Shown here piece after piece: positions 7,258-13,311 of a stretch of 15,315 bases of DNA. The translations under genes were made by a program, and so were the position numbers. This DNA comes from CAZHBA01 sp964530225. Its GTDB lineage: Bacteria; Pseudomonadota; Alphaproteobacteria; UBA6615. The stretch is from the NCBI GenBank assembly GCA_964530225.1, contig CAZHBA010000128.1, positions 1 to 15,315 on the forward strand, given 5' to 3'. Numbering within the stretch: the stretch's first letter is position 1; each line of letters opens with the position of its first letter. The notes below the pieces were generated by a model. The model made no database searches. It was given only the letters and a program-made list of their open reading frames with translations, and had not been told where the DNA came from.

Positions 7258-7761
7258 ATGAGCATCCCGGATACAATTGAAGCACCGCTGTTGGCGCGCT
7301 TGGCCGAGCTCGGCATCGTGGTGGATATTCACCGTCACCCACCCCTGCACACGGTGTTGGAATCACAAGCACTGCGTGGAGAACTGCCGGGTGCACACAT
7401 CAAGAACCTGTTCCTGCGCGATAAAAAACGCAACAAATGGCTGGTCACCGTGCCAGAGGACGCGAAAGTGGATTTGAAGGTGCTACGCCATATCATCGGC
7501 GCCAGAGGCAATCTCTCCTTCGGCAATGCCGAACTTCTGGTCAACCATCTCGGGGTCGAGCCGGGATCGGTTACCCCGTTCGCCGTCATGAACGACGACG
7601 TCGGAGACGTGACGATGGTGTTGGCAAGCGGCGTCCTGGACCACGACCCAATCAACGCACACCCACTGCACAATAAAGCGACCGCGGCTATTAAAAAGGC
7701 TGATTTGCTGCACTTTTTAGAGGCCTGCGGCCATCCGCCGTTGATTATCGATTTACCCTGA
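7258..7761 (+). CDS. Prolyl-tRNA editing protein of the YbaK/ProXp (PrdX-like) family
   Basis: This 167-residue free-standing trans-editing domain is related to the insertion domain of prolyl-tRNA synthetase. Family members hydrolyse mischarged tRNA-Pro, and the alphaproteobacterial ProXp-ala type removes alanine. Key features are IHRHPPLHTVLES (24-36), IKNLFLRDKK (48-57, with the conserved Lys49 expected to be catalytic), the strand WLVTVPEDAKVDLKVL, LSFGNAELLVNHLGVEPGSVTPFAVMND (86-113), and the closing substrate-pocket segment NAHPLHNKATAAIKKADLLHFL. The length is normal for the family. The ATG at 7258 has only a weak ribosome binding site. The assignment to the alanine-specific subgroup rests on class membership and is less certain than the family. 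Confidence 0.88.
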   Translation: MSIPDTIEAPLLARLAELGIVVDIHRHPPLHTVLESQALRGELPGAHIKNLFLRDKKRNKWLVTVPEDAKVDLKVLRHIIGARGNLSFGNAELLVNHLGVEPGSVTPFAVMNDDVGDVTMVLASGVLDHDPINAHPLHNKATAAIKKADLLHFLEACGHPPLIIDLP

Positions 7762-7899
7762 TTGTGCCACTACGCCGGGCCGGTAGAATAGGGGCAACCC
7801 CGAGCGCCAAATTATTTCCAATCAGGACTTGATGCCGACGCTTGTTACCGCCATTTTTGGCGACTATCTCAATATTTTGGTGTTTGGAAGCTGACAATT

Positions 7900-8841
7900 A
7901 TGGAATCGATCATCACGGGTGATGGCAACGTTGCCCCCACGGACGGCGCGACCGCCGCACCCGCCCCAATAGAGTCCGATACCGCCCGGTTTATGGCTGA
8001 TGTAATCGAGGCCTCGCGCGAGGTGCCGATCATTGTCGACTTTTGGGCCACCTGGTGCGGTCCCTGCAAAACACTGACACCCATTCTCGAAAGCGTCGTC
8101 GCCAAGGCCCGCGGCGCGGTTCGCCTGGTGAAGGTCGATGTCGACAAAAGTCCCGACCTATCGGCCCAATTGCGCATCCAGTCGATCCCGACGGTCTACG
8201 CCTTCAAGGACGGACAGCCAGTCGACGCCTTCCAGGGCGCGCTGCCGGAAAGCGAGGTGCAAAAGTGGGTCGACCAGTTGGTCACCAAGCACGGCGGCGA
8301 GGTCGAACCGTCACCGGTCGATCAAGCCTTGGCCGCGGCTGAAGAAGCGTTCAAAGCCGGCGATATAGGTGGCGCCGGCGCGCTATACGCGCAAGCGCTT
8401 AATCAAGACAAACAAAACACCAAGGCCCTAGCCGGCATGGCCAGATGCTATCTGAAAGCGGAAAAAATCTACAAGGCCCGCGAAATCGTCGACCAGATCG
8501 ACGAGGACCTGCGGGGCGGAAACGAATTACATGCGGTCATTTCAGCGCTTGAGCTAGCCGAAGCTGGCTCCTCGGCAGCGGGCGAAACAGATAGTCTACG
8601 CGCACGCCTAGCCGACGATCCTGCCGACCTGCAAACACGGTTCGACCTCGCCGTCGCGCTCTACGGTAGCAGCGATGCGGAAGCCGCTATCGATGAGCTA
8701 GTGGAGATAATCCGCCGCAAGCGCGATTGGAACGATGATGCCGCGCGCCAGCAATTATTGAAAATATTCGAAGCCCTGGGCCCAACCGACCCAGTAACGG
8801 TATTGGGCCGCCGAAAACTATCGTCGATCCTGTTTTCATGA
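7900..8841 (+). CDS. cnoX: CnoX/YbbN-type thioredoxin-TPR co-chaperone
   Basis: This 313-residue protein fuses a thioredoxin fold (about 22-130) to a helical TPR region (about 135-313). The thioredoxin part has the active-site WCGPC (52-56), the KVDVDKSPDLSAQL segment and the cis-proline loop SIPT (95-98). The repeats include ALAAAEEAFKAGDIGGAGALY, NTKALAGMARCYLKAEKIYK and a closing ALYGSSDAEAAIDELVEIIR. This is the layout of CnoX (YbbN), which protects proteins from stress-driven aggregation and passes them to GroEL. Escherichia coli CnoX lacks a working redox pair, but this protein keeps CxxC, so it may also be redox-active. GGAAG lies 9 bases before the ATG. Its stop overlaps the next start in an ATGA, indicating translational coupling. 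Confidence 0.88.
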   Translation: MESIITGDGNVAPTDGATAAPAPIESDTARFMADVIEASREVPIIVDFWATWCGPCKTLTPILESVVAKARGAVRLVKVDVDKSPDLSAQLRIQSIPTVYAFKDGQPVDAFQGALPESEVQKWVDQLVTKHGGEVEPSPVDQALAAAEEAFKAGDIGGAGALYAQALNQDKQNTKALAGMARCYLKAEKIYKAREIVDQIDEDLRGGNELHAVISALELAEAGSSAAGETDSLRARLADDPADLQTRFDLAVALYGSSDAEAAIDELVEIIRRKRDWNDDAARQQLLKIFEALGPTDPVTVLGRRKLSSILFS

Positions 8842-9515
8842 GCGACAATCCGCTCGATTTAAAATTCGAGGACTTATCAGCTGAATTGCCGCTGTTTCCG
8901 TTGAACGGCGTTTTGTTGTTGCCGCGCGGCCGGTTGCCACTGAACGTTTTCGAACCGCGTTATTTGAATATGGTCGAGTACGCGCTGGCCCATCAACGCC
9001 TGATCGGTATCGTCCAGCCGATGGAGGATGGCCAGGCCGGTCTCAGCGTCCCCGACGGAACGGCACTCTACCAGGCTGGCTGCGCCGGACGGATCACCAG
9101 TTTTCAGGAAAGCAATAGCGGTCAGCTTCAGCTCACACTGCGTGGTGTTTGCCGGTTTAACATCGTTGACGAGCTGCCCTTACTGAACGGCTTTCGCCGG
9201 ACGCGTTCCGATTACTCACCTTACAAAAACGACTTTTCCCCCGATGACAGTACCACAATCGATCGGCCGCGATTGCTTTCCGATTTGAAAGCGTATTTCG
9301 AAATGGAAAATATCGAGGCGGATTGGGAGACCATCGAGCAAACCCCCGATGACCGGCTGGTATCCACCTTGGCCATGGTGTGTCCGTTTGAGCCGAACGA
9401 AAAACAGGCCCTACTCGAATCTGCCAATCTCGCTCATCGCTGCAAACTTATTATCGGCCTGATCGAGGCCGCCCTGCGCCGCGACGACGATGGCGGCACG
9501 GCCGCGATGAATTAA
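8838..9515 (+). CDS. LON substrate-binding-domain protein
   Basis: This 225-residue protein corresponds to the N-terminal substrate-binding domain of Lon protease without the ATPase and protease parts. The domain start is clear: LPLFPLNGVLLLPRGRLPLNVFEPRYLNMVEYAL (17-50), then RLIGIVQPMEDG, a GCAGRITSFQESNSGQLQLTLRGVCRF segment, and a C-terminal helical region. Free-standing LON-domain proteins are widespread in Alphaproteobacteria and their role is not settled. They may present substrates or act in proteostasis. The start overlaps the cnoX stop by 4 bases (ATGA at 8838-8841), so the two products are probably made together, which fits a proteostasis theme. Confidence 0.9.
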   Translation: MSDNPLDLKFEDLSAELPLFPLNGVLLLPRGRLPLNVFEPRYLNMVEYALAHQRLIGIVQPMEDGQAGLSVPDGTALYQAGCAGRITSFQESNSGQLQLTLRGVCRFNIVDELPLLNGFRRTRSDYSPYKNDFSPDDSTTIDRPRLLSDLKAYFEMENIEADWETIEQTPDDRLVSTLAMVCPFEPNEKQALLESANLAHRCKLIIGLIEAALRRDDDGGTAAMN

Positions 9516-9552
9516 AGACCGGACGCGCCAGGAAATTTACAGGAGCCAGCGC

Positions 9553-9771
9553 ATGGCAACCCAAAACCGAGCCGAAGTCGATCCTAAGCTGTTGGAGATC
9601 TTGGTCTGCCCCCTGACCAAGGGACCGTTGCGTTACGACAAGAACAATCAGGAACTGGTGAGCCAGCAGGCCGGTTTGGCGTACCCAATCCGTGACGGTA
9701 TCCCGATTATGCTGGTTGATGAGGCGCGCGAGTTGAAGCCCGACGAGGCGCCACCAACGGCCACTCGATAA
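9553..9771 (+). CDS. Trm112/UPF0434 (YcaR-like) small protein
   Basis: This 72-residue protein has the family core LLEILVCPLTKGPLRYDKNN (14-33) followed by ELVSQQAGLAYPIRDGIPIMLVDEARELKPDE. Trm112 homologues are small activators of methyltransferases, and bacterial members of this family have little experimental characterisation. Only one cysteine remains at the CPxTKG turn, so zinc binding by four cysteines is not possible. This reduced form is common in Alphaproteobacteria. AGGAG at 9541-9545 lies 7 bases before the ATG. The stop TAA overlaps the next start as TAATG. Confidence 0.9.
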   Translation: MATQNRAEVDPKLLEILVCPLTKGPLRYDKNNQELVSQQAGLAYPIRDGIPIMLVDEARELKPDEAPPTATR

Positions 9772-10148
9772 TGGACAAACACGAAAAGGATGCCGTGCCC
9801 AGGCCGCTCGAAATTCGCTATGAAGCCGCGGCCAAAAACTTGATTGCCGATTTCGACGATGGGGTCACCTTCACCTATCCCGCCGAACTATTGCGCATCG
9901 AAAGCCCGTCAGCCGAGGTCCAGGGACATAGCGCCGGCCAAAAACAAATCGTCTCTGGCCGCTCTCATGTCGGCATTATGAAGGTCGAACCCGTCGGTAA
10001 CTACGCGGTGCGGATACACTTCGACGATCTGCACGACACCGGGATCTTTACCTGGCGCCATCTCTACGATTTGGGCGAACGCCAGGACGAAATTTGGCAT
10101 ATCTATTTGACCGAACTCCGGGCGCTCGGCCTGTCACGCGATCCCTAA
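9771..10148 (+). CDS. DUF971 (gamma-butyrobetaine hydroxylase N-terminal-like) protein
   Basis: This 125-residue protein matches the DUF971 fold. It has an N-terminal PLEIRYEAAAKNLIADFDDG, then VTFTYPAELLRIESPSAEVQG, a central VGIMKVEPVGNYAVRIHFDDLHDTGIFTW and the closing RHLYDLGERQDEIWHIYL. The domain occurs as the N-terminal part of gamma-butyrobetaine hydroxylases and as free proteins linked by context to iron-sulfur cluster proteins, but its role here is unknown. It overlaps the preceding Trm112-like stop (TAATG), so translation is probably coupled. Its stop overlaps the convergent ubiH-family stop by 3 bases (10146-10147 shared), leaving no room for a separate terminator between the two. 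Confidence 0.88.
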   Translation: MDKHEKDAVPRPLEIRYEAAAKNLIADFDDGVTFTYPAELLRIESPSAEVQGHSAGQKQIVSGRSHVGIMKVEPVGNYAVRIHFDDLHDTGIFTWRHLYDLGERQDEIWHIYLTELRALGLSRDP

Positions 10149-11392
10149 AGAGCCTCGCCGCGCACCAGCCGTGGTAGATCGCCGACCGTGCCCATAGCAT
10201 GGCGCATGAAGTTACGGCGCAGCGGTGCGATCCGGTTTACCGTTCCCAGGCCCATACTTCGAGCTACGCGTAACAGCGCGATATCGTTTGAAAAAACCCT
10301 AGTTATAACATCGGTCATCACAGCTAGCACCATATTGTCGAAGCGTCGCCAGCGCTCGTATTCCGTCAGAATATTGGATGCACCGATATCGTGCCCAAGC
10401 CGGCGCGCATCGATAATCACCTCGGCTAACGCGGCAATATCTCGGATGCCCATGTTCAAACCCTGGCCGGCTATGGGGTGGATGGCGTGCGCCGCGTCGC
10501 CAATCAGGGCCAGACGCTGGCTGATATAACTTTGCGCGTGCAAAAGGCTTAGCGGATACGACCAACGCGGGCCAGCCAGTTCGAGCGCCCCCAGAATGTC
10601 GCCGAAACGGGGCGTCATCTCGGCCACGAACGCCGTTTCGTCCAGCGCCATCAGCGCCGGCACCAAGTCATCGCGCTCGGACCACACGACCGCCGAGCGG
10701 TGACGACCGTCTGCATCCCGCATAGGCAAAACAGCGAACGGTCCGCCGGGGAGAAATCGCTCGTGGGCAATATTGTTATGAGGACGGTCGTGAAATACGG
10801 CGCAAACGATGCTGGTCTGATTATAGGGCAGCCGGGTCACGCCGATACCAGCGGCCTCGCGAACATTCGAATTGCGCCCGTCGCAGCCCAGCAATAGCCG
10901 CGCCCTGATATACCGCCCATCAGCCAGATCCGCCACGACTCCGTCCGGCGCGCGCGTTACATTGACGATTTCCATCGGTGCCAACAATTCCAGCGTATCG
11001 AGCGAAAGTACGCGATCGATCATCGCCAACCGGAGATAGCGGTTTTCGATAATGTGCCCAAGTGGCTCGTCGCCGACTTCGCGGTGGTCATAGTGGAGAA
11101 ACAATAGCGAATCGCCATCGCTGACCCGAATATCGTTGATCGCGCTGGCATGAGGGGCAACGCCCTCCCATAGCCCGACCCCTTGCAGAACGCGTGTGCT
11201 AGCATGGGCGATGGCGGTCGCCCGGCCATCGAATTCCGGTGCCGCGGTCGCGGTGGGGTCGGCGCGGTCGACAATGGCAACCGGCAGTCCGGCGCCGGCA
11301 AGTGCGCTGCCGAGGGTCATCCCGACCAAACCGCCGCCAACGATCAAGGCTTCGACGTTAATATCGCTATCTTTGGGACGGGGCGCGGTCAT
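10145..11392 (-). CDS. UbiH/COQ6-family FAD-dependent hydroxylase (ubiquinone biosynthesis)
   Basis: This flavoprotein monooxygenase of about 415 residues most likely hydroxylates the ring of a ubiquinone precursor. It has the dinucleotide-binding motif GGGLVG (19-24) ending in AIVDRAD, the middle GCDGRNSNVREAAGI (169-183), and the second FAD-binding motif LIGDAAHAIHPIAGQGLNMG (296-315), all diagnostic of the family. UbiH, UbiF and UbiL-type members differ in the ring position attacked, and the sequence alone does not settle which this is. A GTG at 11443 is in frame and would add 17 residues (MTNDAWTVWRRSCNVAV), but the ATG at 11392 puts the motif at the usual distance from the start, so I prefer it. 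Neither start has a strong ribosome binding site. Confidence 0.9.
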   Translation of the reverse strand: MTAPRPKDSDINVEALIVGGGLVGMTLGSALAGAGLPVAIVDRADPTATAAPEFDGRATAIAHASTRVLQGVGLWEGVAPHASAINDIRVSDGDSLLFLHYDHREVGDEPLGHIIENRYLRLAMIDRVLSLDTLELLAPMEIVNVTRAPDGVVADLADGRYIRARLLLGCDGRNSNVREAAGIGVTRLPYNQTSIVCAVFHDRPHNNIAHERFLPGGPFAVLPMRDADGRHRSAVVWSERDDLVPALMALDETAFVAEMTPRFGDILGALELAGPRWSYPLSLLHAQSYISQRLALIGDAAHAIHPIAGQGLNMGIRDIAALAEVIIDARRLGHDIGASNILTEYERWRRFDNMVLAVMTDVITRVFSNDIALLRVARSMGLGTVNRIAPLRRNFMRHAMGTVGDLPRLVRGEAL

Positions 11393-11459
11393 AACCGCAA
11401 CATTGCAACTTCGCCGCCAGACTGTCCACGCATCGTTTGTCACAGGGCTGTCCGCCTAA

Positions 11460-11478
11460 TTGCATAAAAATCGAGCAA
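11460..11478 (+). promoter_or_regulatory. NtrC-like binding site (palindrome)
   Basis: The 19-base palindrome TTGCATAAAAATCGAGCAA matches the enteric NtrC site TTGCACCAAAATGGTGCAA at 15 of 19 positions, with both TTGC/GCAA half-site ends intact and at the right spacing. It extends to AATTGC...GCAATT. It lies about 100 bases upstream of the sigma-54-like element at 11581-11596, a normal distance for an enhancer of a nitrogen-controlled gene. It is also upstream of the minus-strand ubiH-family gene. I judged it by eye against the consensus. Confidence 0.4.
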
Positions 11479-11580
11479 TTCTCCACAATCGCCGAAACAT
11501 TAGCCAAAACCAGGGCCGTGAGACTAACAGTCTTCCCATTTAATTTTTTTTATCAACTGGTTAGGCCTAGACACCCCAAC

Positions 11581-11596
11581 TGACACGCTTCTTGAA
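11581..11596 (+). promoter_or_regulatory. Decayed sigma-54 promoter of the former glnK-amtB operon
   Basis: TGACACG-CTTC-TTGAA matches the sigma-54 consensus TGGCACG-N4-TTGCA except at the second G of the -24 GG and the C of the -12 GC. These doublets are close to invariant in working promoters, so this site is probably dead or very weak. The spacing is exact, and the element lies 49 bases upstream of the first codon of the P-II/AmtB fossil, where a glnK promoter would be expected. Confidence 0.45.
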
Positions 11597-11644
11597 ATGG
11601 TGAGGATAGTTCGCCGGTCCTGAGGGCTAGGAGACCCAACGACA

Positions 11645-11806
11645 ATGGTGGCGGCAATCATCAAACCGTTCAAGCTCGATACCGGCAACACCGCCTGGAT
11701 GCTCACGTCTACGGCGCTTGTCTTGATTATTGTTGACCTGCGTGTCGATCAAGATACAGAGATCGAGGACCTCGACATCAACCTCTACGGAGAAGTCGTG
11801 CAATAG
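11645..11806 (+). pseudogene. Collapsed glnK-amtB operon remnant (chimeric 53-codon open frame)
   Basis: The frame starts MVAAIIKPFKLD, which is the N-terminus of P-II signal proteins (GlnK/GlnB; usual form MK-x-x-x-AIIKPFKLDEV). It continues TGNTAWMLTSTALVL, the first membrane helix of AmtB ammonium transporters, and then IIVDLRVDQDTEIEDLDINLYGE, which is the conserved AmtB C-terminal tail (GLRV...E.EGLDI..HGE). So about 100 codons of glnK, the gap between genes and nearly 400 codons of amtB are missing, yet the frame stays open to the TAG at 11804. GGAG at about 11630-11633 precedes the ATG. It is flanked by a mutated sigma-54 element, an NtrC-like site and a terminator. Expression is possible in principle, but no function is likely. 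Confidence 0.7.
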
Positions 11807-11831
11807 AGTTGTGCAATAAACACGGGGGGCG

Positions 11832-11888
11832 AGGCTCCTGTTTGGCCCCTTAAGGGCCTAGCGGTTATCCCGCTGAGCCTATTTTTTT
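11832..11888 (+). terminator. Intrinsic terminator with branched stem after the amtB remnant
   Basis: A run of seven T at 11882-11888 follows a structure in which AGGCT (11832-11836) can pair with AGCCT (11876-11880) and enclose two 5-bp hairpins, GGCCC/GGGCC (11844-11858) and AGCGG/CCGCT (11860-11874). The last hairpin plus the T-run already forms a simple terminator. It is likely the terminator of the lost glnK-amtB operon, and it still shields the aminotransferase gene from upstream transcription. Confidence 0.55.
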
Positions 11889-12048
11889 GCTCTAAACTTG
11901 TCAGCGAACGACCATCTCGTTGGCCGTAACCGACTCAATTTGCTGCAAAAAGCGGCACCGGTTGCAGCGGGTGACACAGTATCTCTTGAGTCAAATCTTA
12001 GCATATAGCTACAAGGTTCTGACTCTGTTATGATTTTAGTAGTATTAG
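11889..12048 (+). promoter_or_regulatory. Leader region of the aminotransferase gene with competing inverted repeats
   Basis: GACTCAA (11932-11938) can pair with TTGAGTC (11986-11992), and inside it GCTGCAA (11942-11948) can pair with TTGCAGC (11962-11968). The same GAGTCA (11988-11993) can instead pair with TGACTC (12020-12025), so the two folds exclude each other. A TATGAT box lies at 12029-12034. I see no match to a known lysine riboswitch, and whether this is transcribed RNA or a protein-binding region is unknown. Confidence 0.3.
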
Positions 12049-12084
12049 ATGCGGAAACCTTGGCAAGGTCACGGCGATTTGCCG

Positions 12085-13281
12085 ATGCATAACAATATTC
12101 TCGACCAGTTAACCGACTACCCGTTCGACCGGTTGCGGGCGTTGCTGCGTGATGTCGAGCCGCCATCCGAGCTTCCGCAAGTTCATATGCAAATCGGCGA
12201 ACCCAAGCACGCCCCGCCCGACTTCATCGGCCCCATCCTGGTCGACAACATGGCCGACTGGGGCCGTTATCCGCTGCCGAACGGGCCCGAGGAGCTACGC
12301 GAAGCAATCGCGAACTGGCTGGCGAGACGTTACAATTTGCCAACAGAAATGATCGATTCGGCACACAATATCGCCGTTGTATCGGGGACCCGCGAAGCGC
12401 TGTTCATGGCAGCGCTACTGGCGGTACCAGAACAACAGGCCGGTGCCAAACCTGTCGTGTTGATGCCCAACCCATTCTACCAGGTCTATGTCGGTGCCGC
12501 GGCGATGGCGCGCGCGGAAACGGTGCTTTTGCCTGCCGGACCGAACACCGGATTTCAACCCGACTTCTCGTCCCTCGATCCGGCCATTCTCGAGCGTACC
12601 GCGCTGGCCTACCTCAATTCGCCGGCCAACCCGCAGGGTTCGATCGCCAATATGGAAATGCTGGAAGCCGCGATCGGGTTGGCGCGTCAGTATGATTTCG
12701 TCCTTGCGGTCGATGAATGCTATTCGGAGATCTACACCGCCGAGGCGCCGGCCGGCGGCCTTTCCGCCTGTGCGAATCTCGCGGATGGGTGCCGCAACGT
12801 GCTGGTGTTTCACAGTCTGAGCAAGCGCTCGAACGTACCAGGCCTGCGCTCTGGCTTCGTCGCTGGTGACCCCAATCTTATCGCACTATTGCTGCGCCTG
12901 CGCCAATATGGCGGTGCGCAGCTGCCGCTGCCGGTAATGAATGCGTCGGCGGCGTTGTGGCGTGACGAAGCCCATGTCAAACAGAGCCGCGCGCTGTATC
13001 GGGAAAAATTCGATTTGGCGCTGGAGATTCTCGGCGGCGCATTTGGCGCGACTCGGCCAGGTGGGGCGTTCTACCTGTGGCTCGACGTCGGCAATGGCGA
13101 GACCGCGACCAAGCAGCTGTGGGCAGATGCGGGTGTTCGCGTCTTGCCCGGCGAATACCTCGCCCAAACCGACGCCGACGGCAGTAATCCGGGCCAAAAT
13201 TATATTCGGGTCGCGCTAGTCCACGACATTGAGATCACGCGTGACGCCATAAACCGTATTTACGAAACGCTTGGGCCATAA
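12085..13281 (+). CDS. dapC: DapC-type aminotransferase (succinyldiaminopimelate transaminase family)
   Basis: This class I/II PLP-dependent aminotransferase of about 398 residues probably makes N-succinyl-diaminopimelate in the lysine and cell-wall diaminopimelate pathway. PLP-binding features are NSPANPQG (178-185), Asp210 in AVDECYSE, and the Schiff-base lysine Lys247 in SLSKRSNVPGLRSGF, a motif typical of DapC. A C-terminal RVALVHD supplies the carboxylate-binding arginine. The family start resembles MHNNILDQLTDYPFDRLRALL, so I chose the ATG at 12085. The ATG at 12049 adds 12 residues without family support, and neither has a strong ribosome binding site. The ftsK gene follows 30 bases later. 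Other aminotransferases of this fold with different substrates cannot be ruled out. Confidence 0.85.
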   Translation: MHNNILDQLTDYPFDRLRALLRDVEPPSELPQVHMQIGEPKHAPPDFIGPILVDNMADWGRYPLPNGPEELREAIANWLARRYNLPTEMIDSAHNIAVVSGTREALFMAALLAVPEQQAGAKPVVLMPNPFYQVYVGAAAMARAETVLLPAGPNTGFQPDFSSLDPAILERTALAYLNSPANPQGSIANMEMLEAAIGLARQYDFVLAVDECYSEIYTAEAPAGGLSACANLADGCRNVLVFHSLSKRSNVPGLRSGFVAGDPNLIALLLRLRQYGGAQLPLPVMNASAALWRDEAHVKQSRALYREKFDLALEILGGAFGATRPGGAFYLWLDVGNGETATKQLWADAGVRVLPGEYLAQTDADGSNPGQNYIRVALVHDIEITRDAINRIYETLGP

Positions 13282-13311
13282 GAGGCCAATAACGTGAGGG
13301 ATTAGCGAACT

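Noticed and set aside
11500..11518. Second NtrC-like site upstream of the fossil operon
   Set aside because: Only about half of the positions match and the half-site ends are wrong, so I did not count it.
11889..12048. Lysine riboswitch before the dapC-like gene
   Set aside because: The region is too short and I see no core motifs of that class. Only the simple competing inverted repeats are supportable.
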